A DNA stretch of 53,540 bases from CAADGL01 sp964643885 (GTDB lineage Bacteria > Planctomycetota > Phycisphaerae > UBA1845 > Fen-1342): the NCBI GenBank assembly GCA_964643885.1, contig CAZXUI010000023.1:1-53540 (forward strand), written 5' to 3'. The notes beneath the pieces are model-generated. The model saw only the letters and a program-made list of their open reading frames with translations, was not told where the DNA came from and did not search any database. Position 1 is the first letter of the stretch. Every line of letters begins with the position of its first letter. A program made the translations under genes and the position numbers. Positions 42,697 to 53,540 of the stretch are shown here, in pieces.

Positions 42697-43324
42697 CGAG
42701 GCGGCGTCCTTTCGCAAACTCACGCTGCGCCGGCATTCAGCCGCTCGTGCCAGGACCACACGATCGGAGCGATCGCCATCTCGGATGAGAATGCCAGGCG
42801 GGAACGCCCCTCTCATGCCATGATCCGAGACGAAGGCCACCCCGACAACGGAGGCGGACGACCTCGTCGGCCGCTTCAAGCCCCCGGCTGCGGTCGTTTG
42901 CCCTCTCGGGCAGAAGCGCGACAGGCCGGAGCGACGGGTCGGAGACCCGTCGCCCAGTGACCGGCCAGAGGCCGGTCCCCCAATGGTGAGAAAGCCGACC
43001 GGTCGCCCTGTAAACGGCCAGAGGCCGGTCCCCCAATGGTGAGGAAGCCGATCGGTCGCCCTGTAAACGGCCAGAGGCCGGTCCCCCAATGGTGAGGAAG
43101 CCGACCGGTCGCCCTGTAAACGGCCAGAGGCCGGACCCTCGCCGGCGAAATTGATGGAAGTGCGCCGTTTCGCTCGCTTTTCTCTCCGGGCCGCCGCAGC
43201 AGGCGACGCATCCGCCAAGTTCGCGGATCGGCCGCTCCGAGCCACGTGCTGGTCGGCCGCGGCTGAAACCGGCGTCGCGACGCGTTAGTTCGCATTCGTT
43301 CCCTCAGGCACACTGGAGAGCAAC
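42664..43324. other. Repeat-rich intergenic region right of the island
   Basis: 660 bases without a credible gene (frames here encode only repeat translations). It holds a perfect 10-pair hairpin with a three-base loop, GCGACGGGTC (42931-42940) with GACCCGTCGC (42944-42953), and the 53-bp tandem repeats that follow. GGAG before 43325 is the ribosome site of the next gene. Confidence 0.6.
42962..43134. repeat. 53-bp tandem repeat, three full units and a partial one
   Basis: Units begin at 42962, 43015 and 43068, with a 14-base partial at 43121. Each begins CGGCCAGAGGCCGG (a small hairpin) and ends in CGCCCTGTAAA. Only one or two bases vary between units, so the array is young. The period is not a multiple of three, arguing against coding. 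Confidence 0.92.
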
Positions 43325-44935
43325 ATGTCACGCACTGTCTGTCGCAGGATGCTTCCGAGTCTTGGCGCCGTCGTCGTCGCATTGGCGCTGGCCGCGATCG
43401 GCCGGGCCGACGACGCCGTCACGGTCTTCACGTACCAGGGGTCGCTCAACGCGGCTGGTGCTCCCGCCGCCGGACCGCACGACATGCGGTTCAGAATGTA
43501 CGACGACCCGGCCGCGGGGACTCAGCTCGGCCCGATGCTCACGTTCGACGGGGTCGGCGCCAACCCGCCGCCGCTGATCGTCGAGGGCGGGCTGTTCAGT
43601 GCCGCGCTCGACTTCGGCCCCGTCTTCACGGGCAAGCCGCTCTGGCTGGAGATCGACGTTCGCCCCAACGGCGTCGGTTCGTACACGACGCTGGCGCCGC
43701 GCCAGCCGATCACGGCGGCGCCGCTTGCGCTGTACGCGCTTGCCGGGCCGGGCGGCGAAGCGCTTTGGCAGCAGAATGGGTCGGGCATTTTCTACGATCA
43801 GGGGAATGTGGGGATCGGGACGGACAGCCCCGCCACCACGCTGGAAGTGCTGGGGCCGATACGATCGCAGCGTGCCGACGACCCTGACCAGAACATTCAG
43901 ATGCATAGCACTACCAGCAGCGGCCACTGGCTTCGCAGCTTGCAGCGAGAGAGCAACAAGAAGACCTTGTTCATCCAGAATTCGCACGACGGCTCGGGTT
44001 CTCCGGCGGGCGCGACTCATATGCTGTTCCGTGTGGGAGCAACCGCCGCGCCGACCGAGGCAATGCGGATACAGGAGAACGGGCGCATCGGTGTTGGCAC
44101 GAGCAGCCTCGACACCTACGGTACCTTCGTCGTGCGCCAACAATCGGACGACATCGACGGCGGACTTGCAGTTCGCAGCACCGGCGCCCGCTCGTTGCGA
44201 TTATGGATCGGCCCCGACGACGACATCTGCCACATCGACTCTGGCCAAGGTACAAGTCCGCTCGTGCTCAACGGCGCCGGCGGCAACGTCGGCATCGGGA
44301 CCGGCGCGCCGACGGCCCGCCTGCACGTCGCAAACGACTCTCTCAGCGAGACCACGCTTCGCGTGTTCAACGACAACGGGCCGGGTGCCCTGATTCAGGG
44401 CAGCAATGGCGACTCGCTGACGGTCGTCGGATTCTCAGGCACGACGCTGAAATTGAACAACTTCGGCAGCTCGACCGACACGGGTGTCCAGATCGAGATG
44501 AACGGCGGCGGAACGCCTCTGGTGGCCAGGAAGGCCACGGCCGCGGGCGACCTGGCGGTCTTCAACGTGGGGACGGCCCAGTCTCCGGTCGTCAAGGCCC
44601 GCATCGATCACGACGGCAAGGGTGTCTTCGAAGGCGGGGTCGAGTTCGGGGATGGATCGGTTCAAACCAGTGCCGCGCAGATTCTCTCGGCGTCAATGGT
44701 CGTGAACCCGCCGGGTCTGAGCGCGGGATCGAGCACCGTCGTTTCGGTTGCCGTGCCGGGCGCCGCGGTCGGCGACGCCGTGGTCGTCAATCCCGGCGCG
44801 AACCTGCCGCTCTCCTACGCGATCTCATACGCACGCGTCAGCGCCGCCGGCACGGTCGTCGTCGGAATGATCAACCCGGGCACGGTCGCCGCGGATCCGG
44901 CCTCGACGACCTGGCAGTTCCGCATCATCAAGTAG
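43325..44935 (+). CDS. Secreted protein with tail-fibre-like GIGT repeats
   Basis: 536 aa with a signal peptide (RMLPSLGAVVVALALAAIGRA). Residues 30-150 form a beta domain of the type seen in secreted proteins of Planctomycetota (FTYQGSLNAAGAPAAGPHDM). Three copies of a tail-fibre motif follow: GNVGIGTDSPATTLEV (near 160), GRIGVGTSSLDTYGTFVV (near 255) and GNVGIGTGAPTARLHV (near 319). The segment GGVEFGDGSVQTSA precedes a C-terminal beta domain. Such motifs occur in phage tail fibres and surface proteins that trimerise. GGAG stands nine bases before the ATG. Probably a surface or extracellular protein; target unknown. Confidence 0.82.
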   Translation: MSRTVCRRMLPSLGAVVVALALAAIGRADDAVTVFTYQGSLNAAGAPAAGPHDMRFRMYDDPAAGTQLGPMLTFDGVGANPPPLIVEGGLFSAALDFGPVFTGKPLWLEIDVRPNGVGSYTTLAPRQPITAAPLALYALAGPGGEALWQQNGSGIFYDQGNVGIGTDSPATTLEVLGPIRSQRADDPDQNIQMHSTTSSGHWLRSLQRESNKKTLFIQNSHDGSGSPAGATHMLFRVGATAAPTEAMRIQENGRIGVGTSSLDTYGTFVVRQQSDDIDGGLAVRSTGARSLRLWIGPDDDICHIDSGQGTSPLVLNGAGGNVGIGTGAPTARLHVANDSLSETTLRVFNDNGPGALIQGSNGDSLTVVGFSGTTLKLNNFGSSTDTGVQIEMNGGGTPLVARKATAAGDLAVFNVGTAQSPVVKARIDHDGKGVFEGGVEFGDGSVQTSAAQILSASMVVNPPGLSAGSSTVVSVAVPGAAVGDAVVVNPGANLPLSYAISYARVSAAGTVVVGMINPGTVAADPASTTWQFRIIK

Positions 44936-45079
44936 ACCGTTTCGCAGCGCCTGACTTGGCGATGCTTCTCGGGCCATATCCCGCGCCGTCTGCTGGAGAT
45001 GCAGGCGGCGCGGGTTTCGTTCTGCGAGCAACCGGACGCTCGCACAGACCTCAATCCCACCGGGCGCCTCCAGGCCGCG

Positions 45080-46075
45080 TCACCTCAATCGCAGCACGTA
45101 GAACATGCTGCCGCCGTCCTTGGCCGACAGGTAACCGTCCGGACTGCTGACCATGTCCGGCGCGGGCTCTGCACGGGCCGCTACGGCGCGCTGCGCCCGA
45201 AACGGGTGATAGTGCACCCGCACGCCGCCGAGTACCTCGCACGCGGCTCCGGTCCACTGATTCGTCGCCTCGACCAGCATGTACGCGAAGCCCAGCTCGC
45301 CGAAGCGCTCCGCACTCGCGGCGACCAGCTCGAAGGCGTCATGCTTATGGAGCCGATCTCCACGGGCCACCATGAAATGGTGCCCTACCTGCCCGCGTCG
45401 CAGCGCGGCCTCGAACGCCGGATACGCGCGCGAAAGCGCCCCCACGGCCTCCTCATCCTGCCGCGCGAGCATCTCCAGCACCGGCCACAGATAACCGAGC
45501 ACGGCGTCGAGGATCGGATCCCCCTGCCGAAGTACCGGCTGCGGGCCCGGCGGGGGCATCGTCTCGTTCATCGCCCCGGCGAGGATGCACCCGTCGGCCC
45601 CGACGATCGCCAGCGACAGCCGGAGCGAGTCTTCATTGACGCGGACCGCGGAACGCGGGCTGGTCGGATCGGTCAGAATCATCAGCCGGATGAACCAGTA
45701 GAGCAGCTCCTCGCGAGTGTTGCCCGCGAACGCCTCTTCTCCAAGCGCGTCTCGATGGCGGGCGGCCGCCAGGCCCGGCGGGACCTGTGTGGCCGGGCGG
45801 AGATGCCGGCACTGCGGCTCCCGCCGGGCAAACGACGCGGCCACGACGCGGGCGAGCTCCAGGACATGGGTCGGCCGAAGCTCGGCGGCCGGAATGGCGC
45901 GATAGCGTCGGCTGCGGTAGGGCTCGGCGGCGGGGGAATCGACGAGCGGCAGGTCGGGCGGGAGGGGCTGGAGGCCGAGGGAGTCCATTTCCGAAGCCGA
46001 TGGGTAGCGGCAGAACGGCAGCTCGTGCGTTGGTCGATCGACGCCCGCCTTCGAGATGGTCTGATAATTGAGCAT
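45080..46075 (-). CDS. Protein of unknown function (possibly GNAT-like)
   Basis: 331 aa, soluble. ATG 46075 is supported by GGAGGA seven bases upstream. The N-terminal 60 residues are Pro-rich and probably flexible. The rest mixes strands and helices: HVLELARVVAASFARREPQC, then SLRLSLAIVGADGCILAGAM, and near the end GFAYMLVEATNQWTGAACEV. The order of strands and the position of that last segment vaguely recall acetyltransferase (GNAT) folds, but no acetyl-CoA motif is clear. It is convergent with the secreted fibre-like gene and divergent from the DUF4143-type ATPase gene, 240 bases away. Confidence 0.7.
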   Translation of the reverse strand: MLNYQTISKAGVDRPTHELPFCRYPSASEMDSLGLQPLPPDLPLVDSPAAEPYRSRRYRAIPAAELRPTHVLELARVVAASFARREPQCRHLRPATQVPPGLAAARHRDALGEEAFAGNTREELLYWFIRLMILTDPTSPRSAVRVNEDSLRLSLAIVGADGCILAGAMNETMPPPGPQPVLRQGDPILDAVLGYLWPVLEMLARQDEEAVGALSRAYPAFEAALRRGQVGHHFMVARGDRLHKHDAFELVAASAERFGELGFAYMLVEATNQWTGAACEVLGGVRVHYHPFRAQRAVAARAEPAPDMVSSPDGYLSAKDGGSMFYVLRLR

Positions 46076-46269
46076 TGAGTGGTCCTCCAGAGCCAAGCAG
46101 TTTTGGGGACGCCGGCGTGACCGCTTTCGGTCGGCTCTCGGCCTGGCGCCCAAGCACCCTGTGGGCGACAAGAGGCCCCTCTCTACTCACGCGGGGTTGG
46201 GACGGGATCGCGGTGCGGCGCTGGTTCTCGGATCGGGCCTGAGCAACCACCCGCCGCATTCGAAATCAA

Positions 46270-46302
46270 CCGTATAATGGTCGAAAATCAGCCACTATAC
46301 GG
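46270..46302. promoter_or_regulatory. Operator-like inverted repeat overlapping a TATAAT box
   Basis: CCGTATAATGG (46270-46280) and CCACTATACGG (46292-46302) pair at 10 of 11 positions around an 11-base AT-rich spacer, 14 bases before the ATG of the DUF4143-type gene. The left arm contains TATAAT (46273-46278). No good -35 was found. It looks like an autoregulatory operator. Confidence 0.55.
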
Positions 46303-46315
46303 CTAATATTCATCC

Positions 46316-47581
46316 ATGCTGCACCGCAATATCACCGCCCCGCTTCTGGCCGCATTGGCCGACACGCCCGTCGTCCTCGTACAAGGCGCCCGTCAGACCG
46401 GCAAAACGACGCTCGTCCGTTCGTTGCCGGATCGCGGCTTCCACGCTCGGTACGTCACATTCGACGACGCAGCCGTCCTGGCCGCGGCGGAGTCGGACAC
46501 CGAGAGCTTTCTCGCTCAGATCGGGGAGCCGGTCATCATAGACGAGGTCCAGAGGTTGCCGCGGCTGGCGCTGGCGATCAAGGCGTCGGTCGATCGCGAT
46601 CGCCGGCCGGGGCGATTCCTGCTGACCGGCTCGGCCAATGTGCTTCACCTGCCGAAGCTGGCCGACTCGCTGGCGGGCCGAATGGAGATTCAGACTCTCT
46701 GGCCGCTCTCGCAGGGTGAGTTGGCGGGCGTGAAGGACGATATCGTTGCGGTGCTGTTCGGCGATACCTCGCCCGCCGGTCTTTCATTTCGGGAGCGTTC
46801 GAGCGTGCCGCTGGTCGAGCGGCTCTGTGTCGGCGGGTACCCGGAGGTCCAGTCGCGCAAGTCGGCCGAGCGGCGCCACGCGTGGTTCAGCACGTACATC
46901 ACGACACTGCTTCAGCGCGACGTGCGCGACCTGGCACAGATCGAGGGACTGACCGCGCTGCCGCGGCTGCTGGCGCTTCTGGCGAGCCGCACGGGATCGT
47001 TGCTGAACTACTCCGACCTCGCGCGCAGCATTCAGATTCCGCAGACGACGCTCAAGCGTTACCTGGCGCTGCTTGAGGCCACCTTTCTGGTTCAGCGGTT
47101 GCCGGCCTGGTCGAGCAATCTTGGATTGCGCCTGGCCAAATCAGCGAAGCTCTACCTTTCGGACACGGGACTGCTTGTTGATCTGCTGCAAGTCGACCCG
47201 GATCGGCTGCGCGCGGCTGCGACCCAGTTCGGGCACGTGCTGGAGAACTTCGTGGTTGCCGAGATTCGCAAGCAGCTCACCTGGAGCTCGGTTCGCGCAC
47301 AGCTCTTTCACTATCGCACGCAGAACGGACATGAGGTCGACCTGCTGCTCGAGGGGCCGGAGGGGCGCATCGTCGGAATCGAGGTCAAGTCCAGCGCGAG
47401 CGTGAATAGCGGCGACTTCGGCGGCCTGCGCCACCTGGCCGAAACGCTCGGCGACCGGTTCCACCGCGGCGTGGTGCTTTACTCGGGCGCAGAAGCGCTG
47501 CCTTTCGGCTCGAGCCTCGTGGCGCTCCCGATCCAGGCCCTCTGGACCGTCGGCGCAGAGGTGGATGCCGGGCGAGGCTGA
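46316..47581 (+). CDS. AAA-type ATPase with DUF4143 C-terminal domain
   Basis: 421 aa. N-terminal P-loop GARQTGKTTL (near residue 24), Walker B PVIIDEVQRLP (near 73) and sensor-like FLLTGSAN (near 102). The C-terminal half (VERLCVGGYPEV, TTLLQRDVRDLAQIEGL, then the winged-helix-like SDLARSIQIPQTTLKRYLAL, and the final nuclease-like HEVDLLLEGPEGRIVGIEVK) is the DUF4143 region with a PD-(D/E)xK-like DxxL...ExK pattern. These proteins are frequent in accessory regions; some are linked to toxin-antitoxin or defence contexts, but the function is unsettled. It is a single gene behind the inverted-repeat operator. Confidence 0.9.
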   Translation: MLHRNITAPLLAALADTPVVLVQGARQTGKTTLVRSLPDRGFHARYVTFDDAAVLAAAESDTESFLAQIGEPVIIDEVQRLPRLALAIKASVDRDRRPGRFLLTGSANVLHLPKLADSLAGRMEIQTLWPLSQGELAGVKDDIVAVLFGDTSPAGLSFRERSSVPLVERLCVGGYPEVQSRKSAERRHAWFSTYITTLLQRDVRDLAQIEGLTALPRLLALLASRTGSLLNYSDLARSIQIPQTTLKRYLALLEATFLVQRLPAWSSNLGLRLAKSAKLYLSDTGLLVDLLQVDPDRLRAAATQFGHVLENFVVAEIRKQLTWSSVRAQLFHYRTQNGHEVDLLLEGPEGRIVGIEVKSSASVNSGDFGGLRHLAETLGDRFHRGVVLYSGAEALPFGSSLVALPIQALWTVGAEVDAGRG

Positions 47582-47595
47582 ATCGTCCGCGGACG

Positions 47596-47930
47596 TCAGT
47601 TCGATTTCCCGGCCGGCGCAGCGCTCAAGAGCCGCGCCAGGGACCCCGACAACCGCTCGACCGCCTGCGCATCCGGGAAGGTCAGGGTGAGCCGCGCGGC
47701 GCCTCGGCCATCGATGTGATCGTCACGACCGCCCGGTCTACCGACAGGCGGAGCAGATCGTCGCCCAAGTAGACCTGCTCGTCGGCTCGAATCTCCTACC
47801 CGCCGCCCGCGCGCATCAGCCGGTCCGCATCCGGCCCGAGCAGCCGCCGCACCTGGGCATAGCTCAGCCGCGACAAGCGGTCCTTGAGCGTCAGTTCCGT
47901 CTGCAAAGCCTGCGTCGATCGCTCCGTCAT
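47596..47930 (-). pseudogene. Decayed small gene: amber codon and frameshift
   Basis: From ATG 47930 the frame reads MTERSTQALQTELTLKDRLS, then LLGPDADRLMRAGGG and hits TAG (47796-47798). Past that codon the same frame continues sensibly (EIRADEQVYLGDDLLRLSVD then RAVVTITSMAEAP) and fails again near 47700, where a shift of frame restores RLTLTFPDAQAVERLSGSLA to a stop at 47596. The TAG stands where a Tyr (TAC/TAT) would fit by one base change. The two lesions point to inactivation. The start lies 20 bases after the kinase gene on the same strand. The protein family is not recognised with confidence; alternatives are sequence error or programmed recoding. Confidence 0.65.
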
Positions 47931-47950
47931 TCCAACCGCCTCCTCGGCCT

Positions 47951-49006
47951 CTAGGGGTCGCCGGATCGCGCCGCCGCGCGCCGCAGGAGCGAGCGAACCA
48001 GGGCGCGATACGACTCCGGTGATTGCGCCATACGCTGCGCGGTGGCCGGCCGGAGCGAATCGTACAGCCAGCGCAGCGCCATCGACAATTCCCACGCGAG
48101 CACGTCGATCGCCCGAATCGCCGCGCCACCGGCCCGCTGATACGCCTCCAGCAGCCTCGCCCGCCCGCCGCTCACCCCGAGCAGTTTGCGATTGCCCCGC
48201 GTTACGATCGCCAGGTCATGGGCCGGATCGCCCACCTTGGCGAACTCCCAGTCCATCACGCTCGTCCGGACCTCCAGCGGCTCGTGCAGCACGTTCTGCG
48301 GCATCAGATCACCGTGCAGCACGACGGCCGACGGGGTCGACGGGCGATGCTGGCCCAGCCACGCCGCGGCCTCGGCCGCATCCGCGTCCGCCGCCGGGAA
48401 GCCGTCATCGAGCCACGCGACTGCCGCCTGGAGATGAGCCGACGAATTCGAGTAAGAGTTCAGGAAAGGAAACGCCGAGACCGGGAGGCGGTGAACTCCC
48501 GCAGCTATCCGGCCAATCAGGTCGATGGCCCAGTGCGCGTGCGAGCCACCGTCCTTGAATCGCGCCAATGGAAATCCGAAGACGGCCGTCTCAATCATCG
48601 CCCGCGGCCGGCCCGCCGCCTGCCCCACAAAACTTACGAACCGCGGCACCTCGAAGTCCAGCGGAAGTCCTTCCAGCGCCCGGAGCGTTCGCGCCTCGGT
48701 CTTCAATCGCTCGGCTGCCGCGCGACCCTCGGCGCCTCCGTTGCACACGCGGCGCAGAACAAGCGCCTCAGCGTCCTTGGCAATCGGCTCGTCCGCCTCG
48801 ACCACGAAGCCGAATCCTTCGAAGCTCACGCCGCGGTTGAGATATTGCACCCGGTCCGCGATGCGGACCGAGCGAGGATAGCGGCCGCAGCGGCGCAGCG
48901 AATCCTCTACCTCCAGCTTCAGCTCGAACCAGTCGACCTGCGGGCGTCGTGACGCAACGCCCTCCATGCCGGCCGCGAACGTACCCTCGCCTGGCCGGGA
49001 TTGCAT
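47951..49006 (-). CDS. Aminoglycoside-phosphotransferase-fold kinase
   Basis: 351 aa of the APH/choline-kinase family. ATP-lobe residues are seen in ALVLRR and RLKTEARTLRALEGL; the catalytic loop is VVLHGDLMPQNVL (near residue 230, HxD-x4-N) and the metal-binding motif is SVMDWEFAKVGDPAHDLA (near 250). All catalytic residues are intact. The family phosphorylates small hydroxyl compounds, including antibiotics; here the substrate is unknown and resistance should not be assumed. Start at 49006 is the longest frame; Met14 (48967) is an alternative and gives a more typical N-terminus. It is divergent from the RND efflux operon and followed by the decayed small gene. Confidence 0.85.
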   Translation of the reverse strand: MQSRPGEGTFAAGMEGVASRRPQVDWFELKLEVEDSLRRCGRYPRSVRIADRVQYLNRGVSFEGFGFVVEADEPIAKDAEALVLRRVCNGGAEGRAAAERLKTEARTLRALEGLPLDFEVPRFVSFVGQAAGRPRAMIETAVFGFPLARFKDGGSHAHWAIDLIGRIAAGVHRLPVSAFPFLNSYSNSSAHLQAAVAWLDDGFPAADADAAEAAAWLGQHRPSTPSAVVLHGDLMPQNVLHEPLEVRTSVMDWEFAKVGDPAHDLAIVTRGNRKLLGVSGGRARLLEAYQRAGGAAIRAIDVLAWELSMALRWLYDSLRPATAQRMAQSPESYRALVRSLLRRAAARSGDP

Positions 49007-49375
49007 GCGCGCCTTCGCGGTTCACGGATCGGCTGAGGGCGACACCCCGCGCGGATCGCGCAGCGATGTTTCCGCCGCGGCGGCTCGATCATCCGGAATG
49101 ATAACGATCGGCGGCCCGCCGGCATGCGCCGCCGGTCGAGGAGCCGGTCGCGGCTGTGACGCCTCGGCTTGCGGGTCACGATCGACTGCTTTCTGAAGAG
49201 CCGCCGATGAATCATGCCGGCCCGAGGCCGTGCCGGGTCGTGGCTTTTCGCGCTCGTCGCGGGGGCGCCGATGCGGGTCTCTGCGAGACTTCCCCCGACC
49301 CGCAAGAGAGGTCGCCGCTCGCTCAGCGGCCGTCGCGTCCTCAACCGGCGTGGCATCTTGGACTATAATCAAGCC
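49007..49375. promoter_or_regulatory. Divergent region upstream of the RND efflux operon
   Basis: 369 bases between the kinase and the efflux adaptor. TATAAT (49364-49369) lies seven bases before the adaptor GTG; a weak -35 (TCAACC) is 17 bases before it. With that box the transcript would begin near the start codon, so translation would be leaderless. No dyad operator or MarR/TetR-type regulator gene was seen. Confidence 0.5.
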
Positions 49376-50542
49376 GTGAAATCGCACACGGGCCTGATTC
49401 TGCTCATCCTCGTGCTCGGCGCCTGCGCCGGCCTGGTCGCCTGGCGGGCGGTCACCTTCGACGCCTCCGCGGCCGCGGCGCGGCCGGACGCCGAGGCGCG
49501 CGGCACCGTCGCCGTCGAGGTCGCCCCGATCGAGGCCGGCCTGATTCGCGAGGTTCGCGTGCTCAGCGGCACGCTCGAAGCCTCCACTCGCTTCGACGTC
49601 GCCCCCAAGGTCGCCGGCCTGATCCAGGAAATCCACGTGGACCTCGGCGACCCGGTGGAGCGCGACCAGGTCGTCGCCACGCTCGACGACGACGAATTCG
49701 TCCAGGCCGTCGCGCAGGCCAAGGCGGAGCTGGCCGTCCGCGAGGCGGAGGTGCTCCAGGCCAAGGCGGAGCTCGAACGCGTCGAGCGCGACTACGCCCG
49801 CCTCGAGGACCTGCGCAAGCGCGGGGTCGCCTCCGACTACGAGTTCGACGAAGTCACGGCGCTGCGCTCCTCGCGACAGGCCGCCGTTCAACTTTCGCAG
49901 GCCCGCGCCCGCCAGGCCGAGGCCCTGCTCGAAGTGGCCAACATCCGCCTCAACTACACCAGTGTCCGCGCAAGCTGGCGCGGGGGGCCCGACCGCGGCA
50001 TCGTCGGGACGCGCTACGAAGACGCCGGCGACACCGTGCAGATCGGCGACCCCATCCTCGCCGTCGTCGGCCTCGACCCGCTCCTGGGCGTCGTCTCCGT
50101 CACGGAGCGAGACTACACGCTGCTGAGCGTCGGCCAGACGGCCACCCTTACCACCGAAGCCGTCGCCGGCCGGACGTTCGACGCGCAGGTCGCCCGCATC
50201 GCGCCCGTCTTCCGCGAATCCTCGCGCCAGGCGCGCGTCGAATTCCGTGTCGACAACGCCGACCACGTCCTCCGCCCCGGCATGTTCATCCGCGTCCGCG
50301 TCGTGCTGCGTGAAGCGCAGGCCGACGCCATCATCCCCACGGCCGCCGTCGTGCAGCGCGCCGGCCGCAGCGTCGTCTTCACCGTCAACCCGGACGAATC
50401 GACCGTCACGCAGCATCCGGTCGAGCTCGGCATCGTCCAGGATGAGCGTGTGCAGGTTCTCCGTCCGCCGCTGGCCGGCCGTGTCGTGGTGCTCGGCCAG
50501 CACTTGCTCGAAGACGGGGCCGCCGTCCGCATCGTCGAATAA
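49376..50542 (+). CDS. RND efflux periplasmic adaptor (membrane fusion protein)
   Basis: 388 aa from GTG 49376. An N-terminal membrane anchor (TGLILLILVLGACAGLVAW) is followed by a first lipoyl half (VAPKVAGLIQEIHVDLGDPV), an alpha-hairpin coiled coil (residues about 100-190, AQAKAELAVREAEVLQAKAE), the second lipoyl half (GIVGTRYEDAGDTVQIGDP), a beta-barrel (TLTTEAVAGRTFDAQVARIA) and the membrane-proximal domain. This is the HlyD/AcrA/MexA layout. It forms a tripartite pump with the RND protein encoded 17 bases downstream; an outer-membrane channel gene is not in the window. The frame extends upstream to 49214 but is low-complexity there, and the anchor begins at the GTG. Confidence 0.92.
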   Translation: MKSHTGLILLILVLGACAGLVAWRAVTFDASAAAARPDAEARGTVAVEVAPIEAGLIREVRVLSGTLEASTRFDVAPKVAGLIQEIHVDLGDPVERDQVVATLDDDEFVQAVAQAKAELAVREAEVLQAKAELERVERDYARLEDLRKRGVASDYEFDEVTALRSSRQAAVQLSQARARQAEALLEVANIRLNYTSVRASWRGGPDRGIVGTRYEDAGDTVQIGDPILAVVGLDPLLGVVSVTERDYTLLSVGQTATLTTEAVAGRTFDAQVARIAPVFRESSRQARVEFRVDNADHVLRPGMFIRVRVVLREAQADAIIPTAAVVQRAGRSVVFTVNPDESTVTQHPVELGIVQDERVQVLRPPLAGRVVVLGQHLLEDGAAVRIVE

Positions 50543-50559
50543 TCCGCCGAGGAAGAGCG

Positions 50560-53540
<2,981 letters not shown>

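Noticed and set aside
42582..42788. A short plus-strand frame across the tRNA containing RGDSNPEPAVYKTAALPIEL
   Set aside because: Antisense translation of the tRNA-Thr gene in another frame, a frequent annotation artefact. The integrase frame across the same bases was kept only because the other island end continues it in phase.
42876..43382. A minus-strand protein made of repeated WPFTGRP units
   Set aside because: Translation of the 53-bp tandem repeat. The period is not divisible by three, so the peptide repeats come in mixed frames and no start signal exists.

Overview
The window is one contiguous stretch of very GC-rich, densely coded bacterial chromosome. The best taxonomic hint is a dockerin-like, calcium-loop cassette of the kind common in secreted proteins of Planctomycetota, especially Phycisphaerae, inside a giant RHS protein (27686-34450). 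A Tat-exported PLP enzyme, an ECF sigma/anti-sigma pair and many small hairpin repeats fit that assignment but do not prove it.

Layout. 1-6058: the 3' part of a group-3 type [NiFe] hydrogenase large subunit with its maturation protease, an NAD-type malic enzyme, and an ABC exporter pair. 6075-9998 (minus strand): a Tat-exported aminotransferase-fold protein, an exported retropepsin-like protein and an exported alpha/beta hydrolase. 10399-11897: ECF sigma factor and membrane anti-sigma factor. 11979-16195: MetF, the electron-transfer flavoprotein EtfBA and an M29 aminopeptidase. 16493-23947: a tightly coupled five-gene operon of SWIM zinc-finger protein, helical repeat protein (DUF5691-like), MoxR AAA+ ATPase, large DUF5682-like protein and VWA protein. 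This is a MoxR-VWA chaperone-type cassette whose biochemical role is not known to me.

24001-42633: an 18.6-kb genomic island inserted in a tRNA-Thr(UGU) gene. A 43-bp imperfect copy of the tRNA 3' half marks the left end and the intact tRNA gene lies at the right end. The backbone carries an HExxH protein, a coiled-coil protein, a protein of unknown function, a duplicated zinc-ribbon protein, an excisionase-like HTH protein, a CHC2/TOPRIM/DUF3987 replication-type protein, an XRE regulator and a tyrosine recombinase. Cargo in the opposite orientation carries a TPR protein, a 2,254-residue RHS toxin, its likely immunity gene, a second small orphan gene and a two-unit CRISPR-like repeat.

The most striking observation is that the island's attachment core lies inside the integrase reading frame. 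Both ends read through the tRNA segment in the same frame. The circular island would encode an integrase of about 611 residues with a 101-residue tail. The integrated form keeps a 530-residue version ending in 20 residues read from antisense tRNA and flank, and leaves the tail stranded at the other end of the island. This resembles the split integrases of archaeal SSV-type viruses.

42664-53540: 53-bp tandem repeats, a secreted tail-fibre-like protein, a protein of unknown function, a DUF4143-type ATPase behind a palindromic operator candidate, a decayed small gene (amber codon plus frameshift), an aminoglycoside-phosphotransferase-fold kinase, and an RND efflux adaptor with its permease, which runs off the window. 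All functional calls come from reading motifs by eye; no database search was possible.
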